DNA from: CAWBOV01 sp963790525
GTDB taxonomy: Bacteria; Actinomycetota; Actinomycetes; Mycobacteriales; Jatrophihabitantaceae
Assembly (NCBI GenBank): GCA_963790525.1
Contig: CAWBOV010000006.1
Span: 310,001 to 374,000, forward strand
DNA length: 64,000 nt
Direction of reading: 5' to 3'
Shown: positions 1-8,648 of the stretch, piece by piece
Position numbering within the stretch: the first letter of the stretch is position 1
Layout: each line of letters begins with the position of its first letter
The notes under the pieces: model-generated
Seen by the model: the letters and a program-made list of their open reading frames with translations, nothing else
Database searches by the model: none
What the model was told of the DNA's origin: nothing
Program-made: the position numbers and the translations under genes

Positions 1-89
1 GCCGCACCGCCACCGCGCTGCGCAAGGTGATCCACGGCGTGGGTGGCAAGGGCATCCGCGTCGACGTGGTTGACGTCGACCGCGACTGA
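1..89 (+). CDS. khpA: KhpA-type KH-domain RNA-binding protein (3' end only)
   Basis: Only the last 28 codons are in the window, ending in TGA at 87-89. The tail contains ALRKVIHGVGGKGIRVDVVD, which is the usual C-terminal part of the small single-KH-domain proteins (KhpA/YlqC) encoded between rpsP and rimM. These proteins bind RNA, usually together with KhpB, and act as global post-transcriptional factors. Position 11 bases before rimM fits the conserved rpsP-khpA-rimM-trmD-rplS order. The catalytic or RNA-binding GxxG loop lies upstream of the window, so the assignment rests on the tail and on the neighbourhood. Confidence 0.8.
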   Translation, partial: RTATALRKVIHGVGGKGIRVDVVDVDRD

Positions 90-100
90 TCCGCTCCACC

Positions 101-772
101 GTGCCCGGAACCGGGACCGACAACCCTGACGAGACCGTCCCCGCCGCTACCGGCGGCGACGGTCTCGTCGGCGTTCCCGGCAACCCGCCCGCGGCACCGC
201 CCGCCACACCGCCCGCTGGCGAGCCGCCGGCCGGCGAGACCCTCGTGGCGGTGGGTCGCATCGGCAAGGCCCACGGCCTGCGCGGCGAGGTCGGCGTCGA
301 GGCGTGGACCGACGACCCCGAGGAGCGGTTCGCCCCGGGAGTCGTGCTGTCGACCGCGCGCGAAGGGGTACGGACGACGCCCGGCGCCCCCCTGCGCGTG
401 ATCTCGTCACGGCAGCACGCCGGTCGTTGGCTCGTCGCGTTCGAGGGCGTGTTCGACCGCACCGGCGCGGAGGCACTGCGGGGAACGCGGCTGCTCCTGC
501 CCGCCAGCGCGCGCCCGGTGATCGACGATCCCGACGAGTTCTACGACACCGACCTGGTCGGGCTGGTCGCCAGAACCGAGGACGGCACCGTTCTCGGGAC
601 GGTGAGCGACGTCGTGCACGGCCCGGCAGGTGACTATCTCGTCGTCGACGTCCCGGTCGACGGGTCCACCCGCGAGCAGCTCGTGCCGTTCGTGTCCCAG
701 ATCGTCCCCACCGTCGATCTCGCCGGCGGCGAGGTCGTCATCGACGCACCGGACGGATTGTTCGAGCTGTGA
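101..772 (+). CDS. rimM: 16S rRNA processing protein RimM
   Basis: RimM binds ribosomal protein S19 and assists maturation of the 30S subunit head. The RimM N-domain begins near residue 49 (VAVGRIGKAHGLRGEV), and the PRC-barrel domain follows (EFYDTDLVGLVARTEDG, then GDYLVV and LVPFVSQIVPTVD). About 48 residues rich in Pro, Ala and Gly precede the conserved core, so the GTG start at 101 may be too far upstream; an in-frame GTG at 245 would start directly on the core. No strong ribosome-binding site decides between them. The stop overlaps the trmD start by four bases, which suggests translational coupling. Confidence 0.92.
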   Translation: MPGTGTDNPDETVPAATGGDGLVGVPGNPPAAPPATPPAGEPPAGETLVAVGRIGKAHGLRGEVGVEAWTDDPEERFAPGVVLSTAREGVRTTPGAPLRVISSRQHAGRWLVAFEGVFDRTGAEALRGTRLLLPASARPVIDDPDEFYDTDLVGLVARTEDGTVLGTVSDVVHGPAGDYLVVDVPVDGSTREQLVPFVSQIVPTVDLAGGEVVIDAPDGLFEL

Positions 773-1479
773 GCTCCGCGCTGCTGAGGATGGACGTCGT
801 CACGATCTTCCCCGAGTACCTGGCGCCGCTGCGGCAGTCGCTGCTCGGGCGGGCGATCGAACGCGGCCTGGTCGAGGTCGGGGTCCACGACCTGCGCGGG
901 TGGACCCACGACGTGCACCGCACGGTCGACGACAGCCCGTACGGCGGGGGACCCGGGATGGTGATGCGCCCGGAGCCCTGGGGTGAGGCGCTCGACGGCC
1001 TCGCCCCTGCGGACGGTGCCCGCCAGCCGCTGTTGATCGTCCCGACGCCGGCGGGGCGGCCGTTCACCCAGGCGCTGGCCCACGACCTCGCTGCCGAACC
1101 CTGGCTCCTGTTCGCGTGCGGGCGCTACGAGGGCATCGACGCCCGGGTCGCCGAGCACGCCGCGACGCGGATGAGGGTGCTCGAGGTCAGCCTCGGCGAT
1201 TACGTCCTGTCCGGGGGTGAGGTCGCCGTGCTGGTCATCGCCGAAGCTGTCTCGCGCCTGCTCCCGGGCGTGCTCGGCAACGCCGAATCCGCCGTCCAGG
1301 ACTCCTTCAGCGACGGCCTGCTCGAAGCGCCCGCCTACACCAAACCGCCGTCGTGGCGCGGCCTGGACGTGCCCGACGTGCTGCGTTCAGGCGATCACGG
1401 GGCGATCGCCCGGTGGCGGGCGGAGCAGGCCCGTGCGCGGACCGCGCATCGGCGCCCGGATCTGATCCCGCCGGCGTGA
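769..1479 (+). CDS. trmD: tRNA (guanine-N1)-methyltransferase TrmD
   Basis: TrmD methylates G37 next to the anticodon using S-adenosylmethionine and prevents +1 frameshifting. The SPOUT trefoil-knot signature GDYVLSGGE is intact, and so are the upstream GGGPGMV loop, the ACGRYEGID segment and the C-terminal SWRGLDVPDVLRSGDH block. The length of 236 residues is normal. The GTG at 769 overlaps the rimM stop (GTGA); an in-frame ATG at 790 begins directly at MDVVTIFPEYL and is an alternative start, though it has no properly spaced ribosome-binding site. Confidence 0.95.
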   Translation: MSSALLRMDVVTIFPEYLAPLRQSLLGRAIERGLVEVGVHDLRGWTHDVHRTVDDSPYGGGPGMVMRPEPWGEALDGLAPADGARQPLLIVPTPAGRPFTQALAHDLAAEPWLLFACGRYEGIDARVAEHAATRMRVLEVSLGDYVLSGGEVAVLVIAEAVSRLLPGVLGNAESAVQDSFSDGLLEAPAYTKPPSWRGLDVPDVLRSGDHGAIARWRAEQARARTAHRRPDLIPPA

Positions 1480-1575
1480 GCGCGCCGGGCGGCGCCGGTT
1501 TGGCCAACGACCCGGCCCGTGTGGCACCATAGACAGGTTGCCGTCGTGTGACCCGATCCGCGACTGCATGACCCA

Positions 1576-1597
1576 GGGCGGTCCTCAGGACCGGCCC
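1576..1597 (+). promoter_or_regulatory. Hairpin in the rplS leader
   Basis: Stem GGGC-GGTCC and its complement GGACC-G-CCC close on a TCA loop, with one bulged G near 1594. The hairpin lies 65 bases before the rplS start in the 180-base trmD-rplS gap. It could be a terminator/attenuator, a processing site or a leader element for L19 autoregulation. There is no T-run after it, so a classical intrinsic terminator is less likely. The structure is read by eye; its function is inference. Confidence 0.4.
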
Positions 1598-1661
1598 ACA
1601 CCGATGTAGATGATCGCGCACCGACAGTGCGCCGAGCGAGCACGACGTGAGGAAGCTGACG

Positions 1662-2018
1662 ATGAACACCCTCGATGCCCTGGATGCCGAGTCGCTGCGC
1701 GACGACGTACCCGACTTCCGCCCCGGGGACACCCTCAAGGTGCACGTTCGCGTCATCGAGGGGACGCGCTCGCGTATCCAGGTGTTCCAGGGCGTCGTGA
1801 TCCGTCGCTCCGGCGGCGGGCTGCGCGAGACCTTCACGGTCCGCAAGGTCAGCTTCGGCGTCGGTGTCGAGCGCACGTTCCCCGTGCACACCCCGGTGAT
1901 CGAGAAGATCGAGGTCGTTACCCGTGGCGACGTCCGCCGCGCGAAGCTCTACTACCTGCGCGACCTGCGTGGCAAGAAGGCCAAGATCAAGGAGAAGCGC
2001 GACACCGTCAGCCGCTGA
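1662..2018 (+). CDS. rplS: 50S ribosomal protein L19
   Basis: L19 sits at the 30S-50S interface. The whole protein matches the family: FRPGDTLKVHVRVIEGTRSRIQVFQG, then GLRETFTVRK, GVGVERTFPVHTP and the basic tail RAKLYYLRDLRGKKAKIKEK (here given in pieces below family length limits). The ATG at 1662 is chosen because AGGAAG at 1650-1655 sits six bases upstream; an in-frame GTG at 1647 would bury that site inside the gene. Predicted length is 118 residues, which is normal. It closes the rimM-trmD-rplS set, although a 180-base gap with a hairpin suggests separate control. Confidence 0.96.
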   Translation: MNTLDALDAESLRDDVPDFRPGDTLKVHVRVIEGTRSRIQVFQGVVIRRSGGGLRETFTVRKVSFGVGVERTFPVHTPVIEKIEVVTRGDVRRAKLYYLRDLRGKKAKIKEKRDTVSR

Positions 2019-2061
2019 TCCCCGTCGCGGTCTGCGCGCTCGGTCCGGTTACCGTCACGTG

Positions 2062-3024
2062 GTGACTACCGACGGTGCTGCCGAACGCCCAGATCCGGCG
2101 CCAGTGACCTCGGGCGACGCCGCCGACACGTCGGCAGCGTCCCCCGCAGGGCCCGCCGCCGGACCGGAGCCTGGCGCTGCGGCCGAGTCGACCGGCGAGC
2201 CGGAGGCTGAACCCAAGGGCGGGACACGCGGGCGCTGGTGGGAGTTCCCGGTCCTGGCGATCATCGCGATCGCGGTCGCCATCGTCGTGAAGACGTTCCT
2301 GGTCCAGCCGTTCTACATCCCGTCGGACTCGATGGAGCGGACCCTGCACGGCTGCCCCGGGTGCGCCGGGGACAAGATCCTCGTCAACAAGCCGATCTAC
2401 GACCTGCGGTCCCCGCATCCGGGCGACATCATCGTCTTCAGCGCCCCGAACGGCTGGGAGCCGGAGTCCCTGCCGGTCCAGACCAACGTCGTCACCGGCC
2501 CGATCAGGTGGTTCGGGCAGCTGGTCGGTGTGGTCCCTCCCAACGAGAAGGACCTCGTCAAGCGGGTCATCGCCACCGGCGGGCAGACGGTGAAGTGCTG
2601 CGACGCGCAGGGCAACGTCGAGGTCAGCGTCTCCGGTCCGGACGGGCCCTGGCGCTCGCTGGACGAGCCCTACGTCTATCAGAACGATCACATGGCATTC
2701 GGCCCGGTGACGGTGCCCAAGGGGCGCCTCTGGGTTCTCGGTGACCACCGCGGCGACTCGGCCGACTCCCGTTACCACTGCGGGGTGTCGCGCACCGCCT
2801 GCGACCCCGTCGAGAGCACCGTCCCGGTGTCGTCGGTCATCGGCAAGGCCTTCGTCATTGCCTGGCCACCGTCGCGCTGGCGCACGCTCGGCACTCCGTC
2901 GACGTTCACCGGCAAGGCCTCGGCCGTGGCGGCGTCGGTCGCGGTGTCCGGCGGCCCGCTGGCCGCCGGGGCGATGACAGTCCTCCCGTTCGGGCTGTGG
3001 TCGCGCCGGCGCAGGCGTCGATGA
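2062..3024 (+). CDS. lepB: Signal peptidase I
   Basis: Type I signal peptidase, a membrane serine/lysine protease that removes signal peptides from secreted preproteins. A roughly 55-residue disordered, acidic and Pro/Ala-rich cytoplasmic tail precedes a transmembrane helix (FPVLAIIAIAVAIVVKTFLV). The nucleophile is Ser90 in the SDSM box, and the general base is Lys167 in LVKRVIA. The GDHRGDSADSR box is present. A second hydrophobic stretch followed by RRRRRR ends the protein, so the C-terminus probably re-enters the membrane with a cytoplasmic basic end. Two adjacent GTG codons (2059, 2062) are possible starts. The stop overlaps the next ATG. Confidence 0.93.
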   Translation: MTTDGAAERPDPAPVTSGDAADTSAASPAGPAAGPEPGAAAESTGEPEAEPKGGTRGRWWEFPVLAIIAIAVAIVVKTFLVQPFYIPSDSMERTLHGCPGCAGDKILVNKPIYDLRSPHPGDIIVFSAPNGWEPESLPVQTNVVTGPIRWFGQLVGVVPPNEKDLVKRVIATGGQTVKCCDAQGNVEVSVSGPDGPWRSLDEPYVYQNDHMAFGPVTVPKGRLWVLGDHRGDSADSRYHCGVSRTACDPVESTVPVSSVIGKAFVIAWPPSRWRTLGTPSTFTGKASAVAASVAVSGGPLAAGAMTVLPFGLWSRRRRRR

Positions 3025-3947
3025 GCGATTCCCGCCCCGTCCCTCGTACGGGCGCGCGGATGCTGATCCTCGATCCGGACGACCGGCTGCTGCTGATCGA
3101 GGAACGCGGCGGGGGAGCGCGCCCGTGGCACCACTGGCTCACTCCCGGCGGCGGCGTCGAGCCGGGCGAGGCGCTGGCCGACGCGGCCACCCGCGAGGTC
3201 TTCGAGGAGACCGGCGTGCGGATCCGGGTCGACGAAGACGCCACCCCCTTCCTGCGGACGCGCCGCGAGTGGAGCTGGGACGGCACGACCTACGACCAGA
3301 TCGACCACTTCTTCGCCGTCCGGGTCGCCGCCCCCTTCGAGGTGTCCGCGGCGGCACTGACGGACATGGAGCAGGAGACGGTCATCGGTGACCGCTGGTG
3401 GACGCTGGAGGAGCTGCGCTCCAGCGATGCGGTCTTCAACCCGCCCGATGTCGCCGACGTCGTGGAGCGACTGCTCGCTGCCCGCCTGCCCGCCCCGATC
3501 GGACGCACCGCCGGGCGCACCCTCGTCCTCGATCCCGACGGCGCGGTCCTGATGATCCAGGCGCAGCAGACGGTGTCGGGCGGCGAGACGAACTGGATCA
3601 CGCCCGGTGGCGGGCTGGAGGCCGGGGAGACACCCGCGCAAGCCGCCGTCCGCGAGCTGTTCGAGGAGACCGGCATCGTCGCCGTGCTGCCGGAGGCGGC
3701 CGAGCCGGTCTTCGTGGAGCGGGCTGTGTTCTCCTTCGCCGACCGGCTGTACGACCAGACCGACGTCTACTTCGCCGTGCGCCTGCCGGATCGCCCGCAG
3801 CTGGTGGACGCCGGCCTCACCGACTACGAGCGGGCCACCACGCTGGACGTGCGCTGGTGGACACCGGGGGAGATCCGCGCTTCCGACGGCACGTTCTGGC
3901 CGGTCGGTCTCGCGGACCTCGTCGAAACCCTCGACGGGTCCGCGTAG
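3021..3947 (+). CDS. Tandem double-Nudix hydrolase
   Basis: One polypeptide of 308 residues holds two complete Nudix domains. Both Nudix boxes follow G-x5-E-x7-R-E-U-x-E-E-x-G-U: the first starts near residue 43 (GGVEPGEA...REVFEETGV) and the second near residue 196 (GGLEAGET...RELFEETGI). Each domain repeats the same flanks (ARMLILDPDD or TLVLDPDG, and a C-terminal DxRWWTxxE), so the gene looks like an internal duplication. Nudix enzymes hydrolyse nucleoside diphosphates linked to other groups; the substrate cannot be read here. The ATG at 3021 overlaps the lepB stop (ATGA). Confidence 0.88.
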   Translation: MSDSRPVPRTGARMLILDPDDRLLLIEERGGGARPWHHWLTPGGGVEPGEALADAATREVFEETGVRIRVDEDATPFLRTRREWSWDGTTYDQIDHFFAVRVAAPFEVSAAALTDMEQETVIGDRWWTLEELRSSDAVFNPPDVADVVERLLAARLPAPIGRTAGRTLVLDPDGAVLMIQAQQTVSGGETNWITPGGGLEAGETPAQAAVRELFEETGIVAVLPEAAEPVFVERAVFSFADRLYDQTDVYFAVRLPDRPQLVDAGLTDYERATTLDVRWWTPGEIRASDGTFWPVGLADLVETLDGSA

Positions 3948-3961
3948 TCTCCGAAGGCGTC

Positions 3962-4720
3962 ATGGCCAACGCCCGTCGCTCCCTCGCCTCCGTCGGTCCG
4001 TTCCGCCCGGCGCGACCCCCGCTGCGGACCGCCGCCGGTATCTGGGCCTACGAGGCAGCGCTGGCCAGCGCCGGATTCTCCGCTGTCGCCGGCGCGGACG
4101 AGGCCGGTCGCGGAGCCTGTGCGGGGCCCCTGGTGGTGGGTGCCTGCGTGCTACCGGCGTCGGCCCGGGCCCGCCTCGACGGCCTGACCGACTCCAAGCT
4201 GCTCACGCACGCCGCCCGGGAACGGTTCTACGACATCATCGTCCGGCGGGCGCGCAGCTGGTCGGTCGTCGTCATCCCGCACACCGAGATCGACGCCTAC
4301 GGCCTGCACGTGGCCAACGTCGCGGGGATGCGGCGCGCGGTCAGTCGGCTGGACGTGCCTCCTGACTACGTGCTCACCGACGGTTTCCCCGTACCCGGGC
4401 TGGGGGTCCCCGCCACGGCGGTCTGGAAGGGCGACATGGTGACAGCCTGCATCGCCGCCGCCTCGGTCCTGGCCAAGGTCACGCGGGACCGCATCATGAC
4501 CGAGTTGCACGAGCAGTGGCCGCAGTACGACTTCGCGCGGCACAAGGGATACGTGACCGCCGATCACGCCGCCGCCCTGGAGGCGTACGGCCCGTCCCCG
4601 GTCCACCGGCGCTCGTATGTGAACGTGCGGCGGGCACTGGCCGGGCTGCGCGTACCGTCAGTGCCCGACGTGGGCGACAATGAACCGTCCCCAGTCCAGC
4701 CAGAGCAGGAGATCGCGTGA
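3962..4720 (+). CDS. rnhB: Ribonuclease HII
   Basis: RNase HII cuts RNA in RNA-DNA hybrids and starts removal of single ribonucleotides from DNA. The catalytic DEAGRG motif begins at Asp46-Glu47. Further conserved segments are GPLVVGACVL, DSKLL, and AASVLAKVTRDRIM, with the later HKGY and SP-HR-S blocks. At 252 residues the family core is complete, with a short extra acidic C-terminus. The ATG at 3962 is preceded by GAAGG at a suitable distance. The gene lies in the actinobacterial lepB-rnhB-DUF2469 order. Confidence 0.94.
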   Translation: MANARRSLASVGPFRPARPPLRTAAGIWAYEAALASAGFSAVAGADEAGRGACAGPLVVGACVLPASARARLDGLTDSKLLTHAARERFYDIIVRRARSWSVVVIPHTEIDAYGLHVANVAGMRRAVSRLDVPPDYVLTDGFPVPGLGVPATAVWKGDMVTACIAAASVLAKVTRDRIMTELHEQWPQYDFARHKGYVTADHAAALEAYGPSPVHRRSYVNVRRALAGLRVPSVPDVGDNEPSPVQPEQEIA

Positions 4721-4748
4721 CCCAGCCAGACGACCGGATCGGTGCCTC

Positions 4749-5081
4749 ATGAGCGCGGAGGATCTCGAGAAGTACGAAACCGAGATGGAGCTGCAGCTCT
4801 ACCGCGAGTACAAGGACATCGTCGGGCAGTTCAGCTACGTCGTCGAGACCGACCGGCGCTTCTACCTGACCAACGAGGTCGACCTGCAGGCCCGCAATAC
4901 GGGCGGCGACGTCTACTTCGAGGTCACCATGCGCGATGCCTGGGTGTGGGACATGTACCGGCCGGCCCGCTTCGTCAAGACGGTCCGCGTGGTCACGTTC
5001 AAGGACGTCAACGTCGAGGAACTGGACAAGCCGGAACTGGAGCTGCCCGACCAGGGCGGCTCCCCGCCGTTCGGCAGCTGA
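4749..5081 (+). CDS. DUF2469 family protein
   Basis: A 110-residue protein that matches the actinobacterial DUF2469 family throughout: MSAEDLEKYETEMELQLYRE at the start, then VETDRRFYLTNEVDL and FVKTVRVVTFKDVN. It carries no signal peptide or membrane segment and is strongly acidic. Its function is unknown; the family nearly always lies between rnhB and the yraN-comM-dprA genes, as here. The ATG at 4749 lies 28 bases after the rnhB stop. Confidence 0.9.
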   Translation: MSAEDLEKYETEMELQLYREYKDIVGQFSYVVETDRRFYLTNEVDLQARNTGGDVYFEVTMRDAWVWDMYRPARFVKTVRVVTFKDVNVEELDKPELELPDQGGSPPFGS

Positions 5082-5100
5082 CGCCGCCCTCGACGAGCTG

Positions 5101-5170
5101 ATCGGGCTGGGCCGGGCTGGACTGGTCCGGACTGAGCCGGACTGGGCCGGACTGGGCTGGGCTGCGTCGG
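5101..5170 (+). repeat. 10-bp tandem repeat
   Basis: Seven consecutive decamers are variants of ACTGGGCCGG (for example ACTGGTCCGG, ACTGAGCCGG, ACTGGGCTGG). They begin 19 bases after the DUF2469 stop in a 225-base gap. The rest of the gap, up to 5306, shows no gene that I can support. A short GC-rich minisatellite of this kind may change copy number; the unit length means it would also move any upstream promoter by about one helical turn per copy. Confidence 0.8.
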
Positions 5171-5306
5171 CTCGGCTGCGCCGCCTGCCGTCCGGCGCCT
5201 CCCGCCCGATGTGGTGTCCGGCCCCCGCCTGTGGACGGTCGCCGCGTTGTCCACAGATCCCGCGAACCCCTGACCCGCCCCACCGCCCGCGAGGCACGGT
5301 GGGGGC

Positions 5307-5663
5307 ATGCGAGCCAAGGATGCGGTCGGTCGGTACGGCGAACAGGTCGCGGCGCGGCACCTGCAGGACTCCGGTCTGGTGATCCTCGAGCGGAACTGGC
5401 GATGTCGCCACGGTGAACTCGACATCGTCGCCCGCGAGGGACCCGTACTCGTGATCTGCGAGGTGAAGACGCGCTCGTCGGTTGCGTTCGGCGATCCGGC
5501 CGAGGCCGTCGTGGGCGCGAAGGCCGCGCGATTGCGCCGCCTCGCTGCCCTCTGGCTCGATGCCCATCCCGGCGCGTGGCCGGAGGTCCGCATCGACGTC
5601 GTGAGCGTGCTGCGCCGCCGGCAGGGCGCCGCCGCGGTCACCCACCTGCGCGGGGTGGCCTGA
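5307..5663 (+). CDS. YraN/UPF0102 family nuclease-like protein
   Basis: A 118-residue protein of the UPF0102 family, which has a restriction-endonuclease-like fold. The hallmark pieces are GRYGEQVAARHL, RNWRCRHGELDIVARE and VICEVKTRSS; the GELD, E and K residues correspond to a PD-(D/E)xK type active site. Its biological role is not settled. The family is typically encoded next to comM and dprA, which suggests a link to DNA uptake or recombination. The stop overlaps the comM start (TGATG). Confidence 0.88.
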   Translation: MRAKDAVGRYGEQVAARHLQDSGLVILERNWRCRHGELDIVAREGPVLVICEVKTRSSVAFGDPAEAVVGAKAARLRRLAALWLDAHPGAWPEVRIDVVSVLRRRQGAAAVTHLRGVA

Positions 5664-7195
5664 TGGCGGTCGCGCGGACGTTCGCCGCCACGCTGGTCGG
5701 GGTGTCCGGCCACCCCGTCGAGGTCGAGGCCGACCTGTCGAACGGCCTGCCCGGGCTGACCTTCACCGGTCTGCCGGACACGACGGTGGTGGAGGCGCGC
5801 GAGCGGGTGCGCGCCGCCCTGCAGAACGCGGGTGTCCCCTGGCCGAATCGCCGCATCACGGTGGCACTGCTTCCGGCCGATCTGCGCAAGCTCGGTTCGC
5901 GCTTCGACCTCGCGCTCGCGGTGGCGATCCTCGCCGCCGCCGGCTCGGTACCGGCGCGCGGTCTGGCGCAGGTCGGCTGGATCGGCGAACTCGGGCTGGA
6001 CGGCCGGGTCCGGTCCGTCCGCGGCGTGCTCCCCGCGGTCATGGCGCTCGCGGCCGCGGGCATCTCACGCGCGGTCGTGCCCGCGGAGAACGCGGCGGAA
6101 GCGGCGCTGGTCCCGGACGTCGACGTCCGCGGGGTGGACGATCTGGGGCAGGTCATCGCCTGGCTGCGCGGCGACGCCCCCGCTCCGGATCGCGTGCTGC
6201 CCACCGTCGTCACCGTCCAACCCGGCGGCGCCGACCTCTCCGACGTCGTAGGGCAGGCCACCGCCCGCCGCGCGCTGGAGGTCGCCGCGGCCGGTGCTCA
6301 TCACCTGTTCCTGTCCGGGGCGCCGGGTGCCGGGAAGACGATGCTGGCAGAGCGCCTGCCGGGCATCCTCCCGCTGCTCGACGACGCGGAGGCCCTGGAG
6401 GTGACGGCGGTCCATTCCGTCGCGGGTGCGCTCCCCGACGGTGCACCGCTCGTCCGCAGGCCACCGTTCCAGGCGCCGCACCACACGGCGTCCATGGCCG
6501 CGCTCGTCGGAGGTGGCCCCGGTCTGGCGCGGGCGGGCGCGATCTCCCTCGCACACCGCGGTGTCCTCTTCCTCGACGAGGCGCCGGAGTTCCAGCCCAC
6601 GGCGCTGGACGCACTGCGGCAGCCCCTGGAGAGCGGGCGCGTCGTGCTGCACCGCAGCGGTGGCGCGGTCGTCTATCCGGCCCGGTTCCAGCTGGTACTG
6701 GCCGCGAACCCCTGTGCCTGCGGCGCTCCCCGCGACATCGACTGCACGTGCGCCTCGGCCGCGCGCCGCCGGTACCAGCACCGGCTGTCCGGTCCGCTCC
6801 AGGATCGCATCGACATCCGCGTCGACGTGGCGCCGGTGCCGCGGGCGGATCTGCTCGGCACGGAGACCGTCGCCGAGGCCAGCGCGGCGGTCACCGCTCG
6901 CGTCGCCGAGGCCCGGGACCGTGCGCGGGCGCGCTGGGGCTGCACCGGCTGGCCGACGAACGCGCTCGTTCCCGGGCGGACGCTGAGATCGTCCCGATGG
7001 CGCCCGCCCCGGCAGGCTGCGCGCAGCGTGGAGCGCGCGTTGGACCTCGGGCTGCTCAGCGCCCGCGGATACATCCGGGTGCTGCGGCTGGCCTGGACCG
7101 TCGCGGACCTGGCCGGTCATCAGGTTCCCGACGCGGGAGACGTCGCCGAGGCCCTGTTCTACCGGACGGGAAGGGCAGGCCGCGATGAGCGCTGA
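5663..7195 (+). CDS. comM: ComM/YifB-type Mg-chelatase-like AAA+ ATPase
   Basis: A 510-residue protein with an N-terminal Lon-like/ChlI fold domain (GLPDTTVVEARERVRAALQN), an AAA+ core with Walker A GAPGAGKT near residue 219 and Walker B VLFLDEAPE near residue 300, and a C-terminal Mg-chelatase helical domain ending in RVLRLAWTVADLAGH. A Cys-rich insert (CACGAPRDIDCTC) is typical of this family. ComM proteins are hexameric branch-migration helicases that support integration of incoming DNA. The gene overlaps both yraN and dprA, so the three are probably one operon. Confidence 0.92.
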   Translation: MAVARTFAATLVGVSGHPVEVEADLSNGLPGLTFTGLPDTTVVEARERVRAALQNAGVPWPNRRITVALLPADLRKLGSRFDLALAVAILAAAGSVPARGLAQVGWIGELGLDGRVRSVRGVLPAVMALAAAGISRAVVPAENAAEAALVPDVDVRGVDDLGQVIAWLRGDAPAPDRVLPTVVTVQPGGADLSDVVGQATARRALEVAAAGAHHLFLSGAPGAGKTMLAERLPGILPLLDDAEALEVTAVHSVAGALPDGAPLVRRPPFQAPHHTASMAALVGGGPGLARAGAISLAHRGVLFLDEAPEFQPTALDALRQPLESGRVVLHRSGGAVVYPARFQLVLAANPCACGAPRDIDCTCASAARRRYQHRLSGPLQDRIDIRVDVAPVPRADLLGTETVAEASAAVTARVAEARDRARARWGCTGWPTNALVPGRTLRSSRWRPPRQAARSVERALDLGLLSARGYIRVLRLAWTVADLAGHQVPDAGDVAEALFYRTGRAGRDER

Positions 7196-8521
7196 CCAGC
7201 TCATCGCACGCGCCTACCTGAGCCGGGTGGCCGAACCGGGATCTCTGGCGGTGGCCGACTTCGTCGCCTCGCACGGGCCGGTGGCGGCCGCCGCGCGTAT
7301 CCGGGCGGGCGACGTCCCGGCGCAGGTGGCCGACGCGACCGGGTCCCGGCGGGCCAGCGCTGACGGCGAGGCCGACCTGGACGCCGCCGCGCACCACGGC
7401 ATCCGCCTGGTCACACCGGAGAGCGAGGGCTGGCCGCACTTCGCCTTCGCCGCGCTGTACGCCGCGCAGCAACGACGTCTCGACAGCTGGCGCGCGGGGG
7501 CACGGGCGGCGCGGTACGGCGGAGAGCCGACGGTGCCGATCGCGCTGTGGGTGAAGGGCCACGGCGATCTTTCTCGCGGCGGCGTGCGTTCGGTGGCACT
7601 GGTGGGCGCGCGTGCTGCGACGCCCTACGGCGAGCACGTGGCCGCCGAACTGGCCTACGCGCTCGCCCGCCAGGACGTCGCTGTGGTCTCGGGAGGAGCG
7701 TTCGGCATCGACGCCGCCGCGCACCGGGGGGCCCTGGCGGCCGACGGCGTGACACTCCTGGTGTCCGCGGGCGGCCTGGACCGACCGTATCCCCGTGCGC
7801 ATGCCTCGCTGTTCGAGCGGGTCGCGGAGGCAGGACTGCTGGTCAGCGAGAGCCCGCCCGGTGCCTCGCCTCAACGTCATCGCTTCCTCAGCCGTAACCG
7901 GATCATTGCGGCGCTGGCGGCCGGGACCGTCGTGGTGGAGGCCGCGCCCCGCTCGGGAGCCCTGAACACCGCCGCGCACTCCGGGATTCTCGGGCGTCCG
8001 GTCATGGCTGTCCCGGGACCGATTACCTCGGCGGCCTCGGCCGGGTGCCATGCCCTGCTCAGGCAGGACACTGAGCCCGCGGTGCTGGTGACGTGCGCCG
8101 ACGACGTGCTCGAGGTGATCGGCACCGGCGGTGCGCTGCCCACCTCCGCCGCGGCGAGCGGATCGGCGGCGGGCGTGGCGGCGGGTGTGGCCGGTGCAGA
8201 TCGGTCGATGGCCGGCGGATCGGTGGCCGTGTCGGTGGCCGGCGGATCGGTGGCCGAAGGACCGGGGGTGGCGCGTTCCCACGCGAGCGGCATGGACGGC
8301 GCGTGCAACCCGGGGATGCGCTCGATCCCGACGCGCGGGCGGTGCTCGACGGGTTTCCCGCGCGTGGCTGGGCTTCGGAGGATGCGCTGGCGCTCCGCAG
8401 CGGCCTTCCTGCAATGGCGGTAGTGCGGGCATTGCCTGTCCTGCGGATGGCCGGGCTGATCGAGTCGGGAGATCCGGGCCACCGGCTGGCGCGCGCCGAC
8501 CAGCAAGCGCCGCGCAGGTGA
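7185..8521 (+). CDS. dprA: DNA-processing protein DprA, C-terminus frameshifted
   Basis: DprA protects incoming single-stranded DNA and loads RecA. The Rossmann-like core is intact (SVALVGARAATPYGE, VVSGGAFGIDAAAHR, RNRIIAALAAGTVVVEA). Read without correction the frame ends at 8423 with an unrelated tail. The usual DprA winged-helix tail (DARAVLDGFP, SGLPAMAVVRALPVLRMAGL) lies in the -1 frame and ends at 8521. The frames join at the GGGG run 8312-8315 if one G is added, giving NPGDALDPDAR. The linker before it contains a 19-bp direct repeat (near 8212-8261). The ATG at 7185 overlaps comM by 11 bases. Whether the shift is real or an assembly error is open. Confidence 0.88.
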
Positions 8522-8648
8522 CCGGCCGGCCATTCTGCCGCGCGGGTCAGGCGGCCGACCTCGGGCGGTCCGCCGGCCGGCCCGGGTGGGCACCGGACGA
8601 ACCGCGTGGCGGCTTGACGCGGCTGACGCGGTCCCGCACCGTCGGGGC

